From a virus, in IMG/VR virus record IMGVR_UViG_3300045612_000399, positions 1 through 40,085 of that record: a stretch of DNA of 40,085 nucleotides; one strand, given 5' to 3'. This document shows positions 7,557-13,672 of the stretch, in pieces. The position numbers and the translations under genes were made by a program. Numbering within the stretch: the first letter of the stretch is position 1; every line of letters begins with the position of its first letter. The notes beneath the pieces are model-generated. The model was given only the letters and a program-made list of their open reading frames with translations. It was not told the origin of the DNA and did not search any database.

Positions 7557-8417
7557 ATGATCGTTGACCTGCATAAGCAAAGTCCTATGCTATCCAGTAG
7601 CTTACTGATGTCTCCCCCGTTGGTAGCTTGGATAGCTAGCCTGCCATCCCCTGAGCAGATACACAAAATTTTTATTGAACAACGGAACCAGATAGCGATC
7701 GCTAACAAAGGGCTGCTCTACAAAATCGTCAATAGATTTTCTCGAAAAAACCAGATCCCCCTAGAAGATCTGGAATCTGTTGGGATGATTGGACTACTTA
7801 AGGCAATTGAATTATTTGAGCCAGAGCGAGGCTATCAGTTTAGTAGTTACGCAGGCGCCAAGATCAGAGGGGAGTTGCTGCACTATCAGCGAGACAAGTG
7901 TAGTCCTGGCGGCCTGAAAATACCTCGCAGATGGACTGACCACAAGGGCAAGCTAGAGAGGGGGGAGCCTTGCCGCGCCGTGCCAGATAACGAGCGGGCC
8001 GACGCATTGGAGGCGTTGAAATATCAACAGATTGCTAGCCTAAATCGTCAGCCATCTGAAGACGGATCAGGGGCAATACCAGATAGAAGGATGTCAGGCG
8101 ATCCCAAGCTGACCAGTCTTGACCTATGCCATTCTTTAGGATTCCAGACGCGGCAAGGATATTTCAACGCGACAAGGGCATGTAAAATTATCAACCCTAG
8201 CAAAAGACCCTATGATTTCCTGAGATTAACTGGCACACGCAGGAAGAAACTGGCACAAAATACGGGCAAATCCCGCATTTTAAGAAAAAGGGGCAGAGAT
8301 GGCTCGACCTGGCTACATTATGAGCTTGCCGCCGATTTCATGATCTGGCTATCGCCTGAAAGCCGAGATAAGTTGCTATCAGTATTAAGTGCTGAGCTAG
8401 TCGATCTGTATGATTAG
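7557..8417 (+). CDS. Sigma-70 region 2 / KilA-N fusion protein
   Basis: 286 residues. Residues ~40-114 match sigma-70 region 2: RNQIAIANKGLLYKIVNRF, then DLESVGMIGLLKAIELFEPE and RGYQFSSYAGAKIRGELLHY, i.e. the core-RNA-polymerase and -10 binding part. A short LKIPRRW segment recalls the start of region 3, but there is no region 4. Instead residues ~185-280 resemble a KilA-N domain: GYFNATRACKI, YDFLRLTGT, then GSTWLHYELAADFMIWLSPE. KilA-N is a DNA-binding domain of large DNA viruses and phages. The protein may direct host RNA polymerase to phage promoters, with KilA-N replacing the -35 reader. ATG 7557 lacks a clear Shine-Dalgarno sequence; ATG 7608 would leave both domains intact and give a longer divergent promoter. 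Confidence 0.8.
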   Translation: MIVDLHKQSPMLSSSLLMSPPLVAWIASLPSPEQIHKIFIEQRNQIAIANKGLLYKIVNRFSRKNQIPLEDLESVGMIGLLKAIELFEPERGYQFSSYAGAKIRGELLHYQRDKCSPGGLKIPRRWTDHKGKLERGEPCRAVPDNERADALEALKYQQIASLNRQPSEDGSGAIPDRRMSGDPKLTSLDLCHSLGFQTRQGYFNATRACKIINPSKRPYDFLRLTGTRRKKLAQNTGKSRILRKRGRDGSTWLHYELAADFMIWLSPESRDKLLSVLSAELVDLYD

Positions 8418-8420
8418 TGA

Positions 8421-8693
8421 ATGAGACAAGGCGTAAAAAAAGTGGAACTTCAGTTAATCACCGGATCTGGAAATCTAGACAATTCGGGGGCACCCTGCGC
8501 ACCCATACTGGAGTCGTTTTCTGGCGATCCGCACCCTAACGTAGTGCCAGGACTAGATGCCTCTCTGTGCAGGTGCTCTGAGTGCCTACAGAGATCACCT
8601 ACAGGTATCTGGTGGGTAAACCAGCAGATGCGAGAAAAACTCTGCCCATCCCGGAAACGAAGACAAAAGACAAAAGCCCCCTTACTGGAGTAA
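8421..8693 (+). CDS. Small Cys-rich hypothetical protein (90 aa)
   Basis: Starts 3 bases after the sigma/KilA-N stop (TAGTGAATG), so it would be translated by coupling; there is no separate ribosome binding site. Near residue 50 it has LCRCSECLQRSPTGIWW and a later Cys-Pro, which could bind zinc. The C-terminus is basic (RKRRQKTK). A GC-rich hairpin (8676-8700) overlaps the stop. The opposite strand also has an open frame here, so coding status is uncertain. Confidence 0.45.
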   Translation: MRQGVKKVELQLITGSGNLDNSGAPCAPILESFSGDPHPNVVPGLDASLCRCSECLQRSPTGIWWVNQQMREKLCPSRKRRQKTKAPLLE

Positions 8694-8752
8694 GAGGGCC
8701 GGCGTGTTGGAGTGTCAAGTTTAGCCCCTTGAGTATAAATCAATTTCTCAAG

Positions 8753-8787
8753 AAAAACTCCCACTACTTAGCAATGGGAGTTTTTTT
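8753..8787. terminator. Bidirectional Rho-independent terminator
   Basis: AAAAACTCCCA (8753-8763) and TGGGAGTTTTT (8775-8785) form an 11-bp perfect stem with an 11-base loop; seven T residues follow on the plus strand and five on the minus strand. It separates the rightward sigma/KilA-N operon from the leftward 82-residue gene, which converge here. Confidence 0.85.
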
Positions 8788-8813
8788 GCGTGCGTTGCTA
8801 TCAAAACCATAAC

Positions 8814-9062
8814 TCAAAACAGATCATGGCGCCCCGCTCCCCACTCTCCCTGGTCAATCCGCTGATCGTAGCCAGCTAAGTAATCGCAATGGGAGAAAGC
8901 GGGCCGCTGCCCAAACAGAGCATCAGCAGATCCTAGTCGCCGCCACTCCGCAGAGGTACAAAGGTCAAAGCCATGATCTTCAACTGGCGGAGTATCCCAA
9001 CGACGCTCAACAACCTTTACGCCAAACACATCCAATTCTTGAAACACAAAATCTTCAAACAT
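8814..9062 (-). CDS. Hypothetical protein (82 aa)
   Basis: The ATG has a good ribosome binding site (AAGGTGAG, 2-3 bases before the start). The product is acidic at its N-terminus (FEDFVFQELDVFG) and rich in Asp, Trp and His later; no family recognised. It is divergent from the RHH regulator and shares with it the symmetric promoter/operator at 9108-9158, so the two are probably coregulated. Confidence 0.6.
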   Translation of the reverse strand: MFEDFVFQELDVFGVKVVERRWDTPPVEDHGFDLCTSAEWRRLGSADALFGQRPAFSHCDYLAGYDQRIDQGEWGAGRHDLF

Positions 9063-9107
9063 AACTCACCTTTTCTTAAGTCTCTGTGCCCCTGTTATTA
9101 ACCATAG

Positions 9108-9158
9108 TACCATTGTTTCTCCACTGTCGCAATGTTGACACAATGGAGAAATAATGGT
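9108..9158. promoter_or_regulatory. Symmetric divergent promoter with 25-bp palindromic operator
   Basis: The arms of this ~50-bp inverted repeat match at 21 of 25 positions; the core ACCATTGTTTCTCCA (9109-9123) matches the complement of TGGAGAAATAATGGT (9144-9158) at 14 of 15. Each arm carries a sigma-70-like promoter: rightward TTGACA (9135-9140), 17-base spacer, TAGTGT; leftward TTGCGA, 17-base spacer, TACTAT. The -35 boxes lie back to back at the centre. A dimeric regulator bound here would control both genes; the RHH protein encoded just downstream is the likely candidate (inference). Confidence 0.6.
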
Positions 9159-9191
9159 AGTGTCTAGGTGTTGACTGACTAGGGGGTGTCA

Positions 9192-9371
9192 ATGGGCAAA
9201 AGCAAAGAAAAATCTATGGGTTTACCTGAAAAGCGGGCATTTCAGATCTATCTGAATGTAGCCACGATCGAGATATTGCGAGAGGCGGCCCAAAAAAGTC
9301 GCCGATCTATGTCCGGCTATGTAGAGCATTTAATATTGCTAGACGCAGGGGGCAACCCAGGAGTAGACTGA
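9192..9371 (+). CDS. Ribbon-helix-helix (CopG/Arc-like) regulator
   Basis: 59 residues from ATG 9192, which has AGGGGG five bases upstream; GTG 9186 is less likely because it overlaps that site. After a Lys-rich start the sequence LPEKRAFQIYLNVATIEILR forms the beta strand and first helix of an RHH fold, and RRSMSGYVEHLILLDA the turn and second helix. Dimers of such proteins bind short inverted repeats with the beta ribbon. It probably represses its own divergent promoter at 9108-9158. A strong terminator follows. Confidence 0.7.
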   Translation: MGKSKEKSMGLPEKRAFQIYLNVATIEILREAAQKSRRSMSGYVEHLILLDAGGNPGVD

Positions 9372-9398
9372 ACAAACCGAGGGGTGCCTTACGACAAA

Positions 9399-9432
9399 AA
9401 ACCCTCGGTAAAATTACCGAGGGTTTCATTCA
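9399..9432 (+). terminator. Intrinsic terminator after the RHH gene
   Basis: AAACCCTCGGTAA (9399-9411) and TTACCGAGGGTTT (9414-9426) form a 13-bp perfect stem with a small loop, followed by a moderately T-rich stretch. It separates the RHH gene from the early operon that starts at 9451. Confidence 0.7.
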
Positions 9433-9450
9433 ATTAAGGAGACAGAGACA

Positions 9451-10257
9451 ATGAAAACGCCGCATGAAAAACCAGCAATTTCTATAAGTCATCCGTTGCC
9501 ATACAGTATAGCAGGTAAGTCTGTATTGAAGTGGCAATTCAAGTACAAGCATGGGCAAAATCCCCTGAAGCATAGTCTAGAAAGACAATTTCCAGACGGG
9601 CTAACGATTAAAGCCTACCAGCCCCCCGACTCGAATACATTGGAGGGATCCGCCTATTATTTGGGCTTCGTAGAGGTGGAGGGAGAATTCGTGCCTGACG
9701 ATTCTTTCAGGTCAGCGATCATGATCCTGGATAGCGAGATCCCGGTACAGTGCTGGGATGCGTGGTTTAGATACGGTAAAGTTGTCCTCGATTATGAATG
9801 GCTAGAGCCTTTTGTTTGCATAAAATCACTAGAGCCGCGCGAGCCAGAGCAACCACAGGAGCAGGTGGCAAGACAAGAACATCCGAGAGAGACAGACTTT
9901 GCTGGAAAATTCCAGCCTGCGAGAATTTGGTCAATGAACAGTATGTTTGATCGTCCAGACAATACAACAGAGATAGAGGTGGTTGAAGAATTTCAACTAA
10001 GGCAGTTGTCAGCAGGGGCGCGAAGGATGGCCGAAGCCTGGATCATGGACGATTGCTACGACTTGGTGTCCGGGCACGACGATCTTATCCACGTGGATGA
10101 CTACACTGAGGATCTGGTTGAGTCAGATATCCCCCTCCTGCAACAGATACAGGACGTAGTTCGACGGTCTGGAGCTACTAATCTACGAACTGCGGAGTAC
10201 ATCATCAATCTAGAAGCGCGGTTAGCCAGACTAGAGAGAAAAATGGAGCGCTCGTAA
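9451..10257 (+). CDS. Hypothetical protein with C-terminal domain shared with the next gene (268 aa)
   Basis: ATG preceded by AGGAGACAG. The N-terminal ~130 residues are of unknown type with several Trp/Tyr residues (QCWDAWFRYGKVVLDYEW), followed by a Gln/Glu/Arg linker around residues 130-150. The C-terminal ~80 residues (from ARRMAEAWIMDDCYDL to NLEARLARLERKM) are clearly homologous to the next gene product, sharing 'W-I-x-D-x-CYDL', 'VRRSGAxNL', 'AEYIINLEARLxR'. The last part is probably a coiled coil. Function unknown. Confidence 0.7.
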   Translation: MKTPHEKPAISISHPLPYSIAGKSVLKWQFKYKHGQNPLKHSLERQFPDGLTIKAYQPPDSNTLEGSAYYLGFVEVEGEFVPDDSFRSAIMILDSEIPVQCWDAWFRYGKVVLDYEWLEPFVCIKSLEPREPEQPQEQVARQEHPRETDFAGKFQPARIWSMNSMFDRPDNTTEIEVVEEFQLRQLSAGARRMAEAWIMDDCYDLVSGHDDLIHVDDYTEDLVESDIPLLQQIQDVVRRSGATNLRTAEYIINLEARLARLERKMERS

Positions 10258-10295
10258 GCGCACAGTCTACCAAAGGCAATAGAAGGAGAAAGACA

Positions 10296-10577
10296 ATGAC
10301 TGAAGAATTTGACCTGAATAGCCTATCGGAAGTGGCATCACGCCTTGCTGAGTATTGGATCAAAGATCCCTGCTATGACCTGTGGAGCGCGGTAGAAGAT
10401 GCCGAGGGAGCAAGCAGCTCAGATGCAGCCCTTTGTCGCAAGATAGATGAGGCCGTGCGGCGGTCTGGGGCCAATAATCTGATAGCGGCTGAGTACATTA
10501 TCAATTTAGAAGCTCGGCTAACCCGAATAGAAGAGAAGCTCTCTATGTTGAGCGGGGGCCACGATGCAACAAGCTAG
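10296..10577 (+). CDS. Hypothetical protein, paralogue of the preceding gene's C-terminal domain (93 aa)
   Basis: ATG preceded by AAGGAG. The protein corresponds almost entirely to the C-terminal domain of the 268-residue protein: ASRLAEYWIKDPCYDL, VRRSGANNLIAAEYIINLEA and RLTRIEEKL, ending in a short coiled coil that would favour oligomers, possibly mixed ones with the longer paralogue. Function unknown. It overlaps the next small gene by 14 bases. Confidence 0.7.
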   Translation: MTEEFDLNSLSEVASRLAEYWIKDPCYDLWSAVEDAEGASSSDAALCRKIDEAVRRSGANNLIAAEYIINLEARLTRIEEKLSMLSGGHDATS

Positions 10578-10716
10578 CCAACAGCTCAGCCTTGTGGGTA
10601 GTTCTCCTGAAGCGCCACGCGATCGCCGCGTGGCTAATGACTACTATCCTACCGACTGGAGCTGGCAGAATCAGGGGCTTACTAATCCGTTTCAATACCT
10701 AATCGACTGGAGATGA
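10564..10716 (+). CDS. Small hypothetical protein (50 aa)
   Basis: ATG 10564 with GGGGG just upstream. The short product begins MQQASQQLSLVG and contains NDYYPTDWSWQNQGLTNPF, a composition typical of folded protein rather than noise. It overlaps the previous gene end and its own stop overlaps the next start as ATGA (10713-10716), which supports translation. Function unknown. Confidence 0.5.
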   Translation: MQQASQQLSLVGSSPEAPRDRRVANDYYPTDWSWQNQGLTNPFQYLIDWR

Positions 10717-10907
10717 AGATGACACTCTACAAAGGAAAAGCGGTTCTGGTGAGCCAAAGCTTTTTGAGGCAGATAATCCGATACACGGGGAGCAGCAAAG
10801 AGGAAATTGAAGAGAAGGCGCGTGAGGATTGCGTTTACTACGGCTCAAAATTGGAAAGCCTCACATTTGAGGAGATGTCGGCTGAGTTATCAGAGTTAGA
10901 GGCGTAA
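10713..10907 (+). CDS. Small hypothetical protein (64 aa)
   Basis: Start overlaps the preceding stop (ATGA); an alternative ATG follows two codons later. Basic N-terminus (KMTLYKGKAVLVSQSFLRQI), acidic helical C-terminus (LTFEEMSAELSELEA). No family recognised. Part of the early rightward operon before the replication initiator. Confidence 0.5.
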   Translation: MKMTLYKGKAVLVSQSFLRQIIRYTGSSKEEIEEKAREDCVYYGSKLESLTFEEMSAELSELEA

Positions 10908-10983
10908 AACAGCAAACAATTCCGACCCTTCAGGGCATCTACAGTAGAAATCGAAAATTAAGATTAGCGAGAGCGAGTCAGAC

Positions 10984-11922
10984 ATGTCTACGATCCACTG
11001 GTTTAAGTGCAAGCATTCAATTCCCGACGATATCAGAATCCGCAGTTTCACCCCCGCCCAGAAATGGGGATGGTTTTCAATCCTGTGCCTAGCCAGTCAA
11101 TCGAAGATTCGGGGCGTCGTGAACAACGACGAAGAAGACATATCAGCCTATCTTGGCTTCAGTACAGACGAATGGCTCATTTTCAAAGAGAAACTGATCG
11201 CTAAGGGCTTAGTTCTTGTGAACCCAGATGGCAGCCTTTTTATCGTTGATTGGGAGGAGGAGCAGCAGAGACCATCTAGCGCAAAGGAGCGCGTTAACGA
11301 GCGCGTAAAGAAGCACAGAGAAAGCAAAAAAAAGGCTGGCGCAACACGTAACGCGGATGAAACGCGATGTAACGCGGAGTGTAACGCGGATGAAACGCGA
11401 TGTAACGCGACAGATAAGAGTAGAGTAGAGGAGATAAGAGTAGAGGAGATAAGAGAAGAAGAGATACATTCTGATCTTTACTCTCACATTCCGGATCCGG
11501 AAAGTGAGAGTGTAACAGCAAGAGAAGAATTTGTAACAGGCAAACTTGAACAGGGTGTAACGCTCTCGCCAACACTCACCCCTGTTCAACAAACTGAGCA
11601 AAGGTTTCGAGGCCAAGACTTTTTGCCGCCGTGGAAAATCGGCACTGGCCCTAACGACTGGAGTGAGCCAGTTCTGACGCTTGTGTCGGGATGGATGAAT
11701 TCTATGCGGAGGGGAAGGGGCCAGCCCCAGGCTACGAGAGCAGATGCGATCGCGTACATCTCCAAGCGATCGCACCCGGAAGCCGAAGGACACCAGGCGC
11801 TTATTGAGCGGATCAATGAGCTTATGAGCCAAGGCTCGACAGAGCAGACCGTTTCAACGGCTCGACAGCAGTGGAAAGAGGAAAAAGCGAAAAGGAGACA
11901 GGCGAATGCTAACCTTCGATAA
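10984..11922 (+). CDS. Phage replication initiator (DnaD/O-like, winged-helix N-terminus)
   Basis: 312 residues. The N-terminal ~90 residues (IHWFKCKHSIPDDIRIRSFT, then KWGWFSILCLASQSKIRGVV and a 'L-V-L-V-N-P-D-G-S-L-F-I-V-D-W-E' end) have the pattern of winged-helix replication proteins of phages, followed by the typical 'SSAKERVNERVKKHRESKKK' linker. A low-complexity middle section (residues ~120-160) contains the repeat NADETRCNA and several 'EEIR' units. The C-terminal ~90 residues (WSEPVLTLVSGWMNSMRRGR onwards) are a second helical domain. The DNA encoding the middle section holds direct repeats, a purine-rich tract and a palindrome, resembling the lambda origin inside gene O. It probably binds this origin and recruits the helicase loader. 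Confidence 0.7.
   Translation: MSTIHWFKCKHSIPDDIRIRSFTPAQKWGWFSILCLASQSKIRGVVNNDEEDISAYLGFSTDEWLIFKEKLIAKGLVLVNPDGSLFIVDWEEEQQRPSSAKERVNERVKKHRESKKKAGATRNADETRCNAECNADETRCNATDKSRVEEIRVEEIREEEIHSDLYSHIPDPESESVTAREEFVTGKLEQGVTLSPTLTPVQQTEQRFRGQDFLPPWKIGTGPNDWSEPVLTLVSGWMNSMRRGRGQPQATRADAIAYISKRSHPEAEGHQALIERINELMSQGSTEQTVSTARQQWKEEKAKRRQANANLR
11348..11511. other. Candidate replication origin inside the initiator gene
   Basis: Six octamers G(T/A)AACGCG start at 11348, 11359, 11369, 11381, 11392 and 11402, about one helical turn apart, arranged as two 33-bp tandem units. They are followed by a tract at 11412-11466 that is almost entirely A and G with scattered T, itself built of repeated GATAAGAG and TAGAGGAG units. 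Then a 32-bp near-perfect palindrome (ACTCTCACATTCCGGA at 11480-11495; one mismatch) follows. Iterons, strand-asymmetric easily melted DNA and palindrome in this order are the parts of the lambda origin. The repeats could also be a by-product of a low-complexity protein linker. Confidence 0.55.
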
Positions 11923-12460
11923 CTTCAACGGAGAGCTGGCTGACCTTTGCCAGATTAAGGGCTGGCGTATTCTTGACTCTTCGGCTTCAAGAGCGTTATA
12001 CGAACAATTCCCGGACAATATTGACCTGGCTTTGTTTTTTGAGAGCGTGTCGGCCATTATTGCCAGCGAGGAAAGAGGAAGCCCTAGTACGCTGCTGCAC
12101 ACATACCGGGCGCTAGAAAGGGCCAAGGTTGACGCGGCGCGATCCACAGAGCGACTGGAGCAGGAACGCCACCTAACGGATGGAATCGACCTAGACGAGA
12201 GGACTACAGCGATCGCTCAGTTCTGTCGCCAGCAGCGGGCGATACGTGAGGGCACTAAACCCAAATTCAAGGCCCAGTGTCCCCACTTACAGGATGATGG
12301 CCTACCGCTTTGCGAAGACAGAGGACTGCGGCCCCTTGGGGTTCTGCCCCGGCTCTGTCTCTGTTGGCATGAGTGGTACATTCGCCCTCTGACAGAGGAG
12401 GACAAGAAAAAGGCCACTTCACCCGTTGTCGCGGCCAGACAGATCGGCTTGCTGCCATGA
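11906..12460 (+). CDS. Putative replication accessory protein with Cys cluster (184 aa)
   Basis: Starts inside the end of the initiator gene (17-base overlap) with AGGAGACAG upstream. The N-terminal half is helical (LTFDNFNGELADLC, SASRALYEQFP, SEERGSPSTLLHTYRALERA). The C-terminal half has spaced cysteines and a histidine (QCPHLQDDGLPLCEDRG, then RLCLCWHEWY) that may bind zinc. In phages the gene after the initiator is often a helicase loader, but there is no P-loop here, so this is not a DnaC-type ATPase. Function unknown; replication role inferred from position. Confidence 0.6.
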   Translation: MLTFDNFNGELADLCQIKGWRILDSSASRALYEQFPDNIDLALFFESVSAIIASEERGSPSTLLHTYRALERAKVDAARSTERLEQERHLTDGIDLDERTTAIAQFCRQQRAIREGTKPKFKAQCPHLQDDGLPLCEDRGLRPLGVLPRLCLCWHEWYIRPLTEEDKKKATSPVVAARQIGLLP

Positions 12461-12663
12461 GCGTCACTGACACGCTGATAGAAACCCGCTGGCAGTGTGA
12501 GGCAGAATTAAACCGCCTGGGGCTAACGTGGAAAAGTCCCCGCGTCAAGCTTTATATTATCCGCCTAGCACAGGCTGATGGGCGGATAAGCGATGGGATA
12601 CTGGCAGACCTGTCTCTTGACGCGATGAGGGCCATGCTGAAAAAACTCAGGGACGCAGAGTAA
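12457..12663 (+). CDS. Small hypothetical protein (68 aa)
   Basis: ATG 12457 overlaps the upstream stop as ATGA, which decides the start over an earlier in-frame codon at 12373. The protein (MSVTDTLIETRWQCEAELNR, later LYIIRLAQADGRISDGILAD and LSLDAMRAMLKKL) is helical with a possible small DNA- or protein-binding fold. Function unknown; part of the replication operon. Confidence 0.6.
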   Translation: MSVTDTLIETRWQCEAELNRLGLTWKSPRVKLYIIRLAQADGRISDGILADLSLDAMRAMLKKLRDAE

Positions 12664-12706
12664 GATTACCTAGGGGAATATCCCCATTACTTAGGAGACA
12701 GACAAG

Positions 12707-13312
12707 ATGACAACTCAAGAAACCGCCCCAAACTTAATTGTTCTGAGAGAGATTTCAGATAGTTTGAAGCTAATCGCCCAGGCATTGTCCCCTGATAAGC
12801 TGGGAATTCAGCCTTACTCAACGGTCATCTATGCGAACCCAGACGGTGGTTCCGGATGGTATACGCTAGGCGATGCTGACGGCGCCGGGGTCAGAGAAAA
12901 GCAGCACGTTAAAGGCACTGTAAAGGGTTACTTAGCTGACCTTTCCTTCATAACCAAAACAACCAACAACGGAGAGAGCGAGAAAATGCGGCTCTCTCTA
13001 AACTGTGGGGCGAGTGGCTACGTGATTATTGAGGCTGGCGCTGATGCCAACTTTGCAAAATCGCTTCTCTATCAGCTTCTAGCTGTGAATCCAGCAGATC
13101 TAGAACTGTTGAAGAAGCCCGTCACCATTGGCAGTTATGTCAGCAGGACTAAAAAAGGATTCAGTCTTTTTTCGTTACTGACTCTGGCTAATGGAGAGAA
13201 GCCCTACAAACCATGGGACGACAATGATGATCTAGAGCAACTAAAGAAAGACGCGCTTGTTATCGTCAAGACGGCTGCTGGCCTTGATACTGCTGGGTTC
13301 GATCCGGCGTAA
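12707..13312 (+). CDS. Possible single-stranded DNA-binding protein (201 aa)
   Basis: ATG preceded by AGGAGACAG; a small hairpin (GGGGA, ATA, TCCCC at 12673-12685) lies just before it. An N-terminal helix (NLIVLREISDSLKLIAQAL) is followed by beta-rich sequence with alternating hydrophobic residues (VKGTVKGYLADLSFITKTTN, KMRLSLNCGASGYVIIEAGA, VTIGSYVSRTKKGFSLFSLL), compatible with OB-fold strands, and an acidic segment (WDDNDDLEQ). Position after the initiator fits an SSB or recombination helper, but I see no decisive motif. A strong terminator follows, so it ends the replication operon. Confidence 0.45.
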   Translation: MTTQETAPNLIVLREISDSLKLIAQALSPDKLGIQPYSTVIYANPDGGSGWYTLGDADGAGVREKQHVKGTVKGYLADLSFITKTTNNGESEKMRLSLNCGASGYVIIEAGADANFAKSLLYQLLAVNPADLELLKKPVTIGSYVSRTKKGFSLFSLLTLANGEKPYKPWDDNDDLEQLKKDALVIVKTAAGLDTAGFDPA

Positions 13313-13332
13313 GCCTGTTGCCTTGACCATAA

Positions 13333-13366
13333 AAACCCCCTGAGATGACCTCAGGGGGTTTCTTGG
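13333..13366 (+). terminator. Strong intrinsic terminator
   Basis: AAACCCCCTGAG (13333-13344) pairs perfectly with CTCAGGGGGTTT (13350-13361) around a 5-base loop. Ends the replication operon that starts at 9451. Confidence 0.8.
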
Positions 13367-13433
13367 TATCTACCCTTTACTATTTTAGCCCAGCCATAAA
13401 TCTAGAGATAGAATCTAGGCAAGGAATACAGAT

Positions 13434-13664
13434 GTGCTTATGGAATACCGTTGTACCATAACTGAGGAGTCTTATAACAAGTACTTCCACCAGGAATGCT
13501 GGTGCTGTGGCCAGCGCATCCAGCTAGACCCAGAGGACTCGATCGCTGTGTGCTTGTCGAAGAAAGGGGATAGCGATCGCCATATTTACTATTCAGAGCT
13601 AAGGCTTATTTTAGAGGCTTTCGAGGTGCTACTGCCCATCCCGCCCTATAAATTTAAAGAGTGA
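13434..13664 (+). CDS. Small Cys-containing hypothetical protein (76 aa)
   Basis: GTG 13434 is chosen because AAGGA at 13421-13425 is 8 bases upstream; ATG 13440 is the alternative. A cluster HQECWCCGQRIQL could bind a metal. C-terminal part is hydrophobic and Pro-rich (LEAFEVLLPIPPYKF). It precedes the EAL gene by 8 bases and is probably cotranscribed with it. Function unknown. Confidence 0.6.
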   Translation: MLMEYRCTITEESYNKYFHQECWCCGQRIQLDPEDSIAVCLSKKGDSDRHIYYSELRLILEAFEVLLPIPPYKFKE

Positions 13665-13672
13665 GCAGTTAG

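Noticed and set aside
8450-8764. 104-codon minus-strand frame opposite the 90-residue Cys-rich gene.
   Set aside because: It would begin within the terminator at 8753-8787 and has no ribosome binding site.
11480-11511. Palindrome around GGATCC as a terminator.
   Set aside because: It is inside a coding region, has no T-run and is better explained as part of the candidate origin.
11209-11832. 207-codon open frame on the minus strand opposite the initiator gene.
   Set aside because: It follows the repeats of the initiator gene; its translation is low-complexity (many Ser/Leu/Tyr/Arg) and there is no ribosome binding site.
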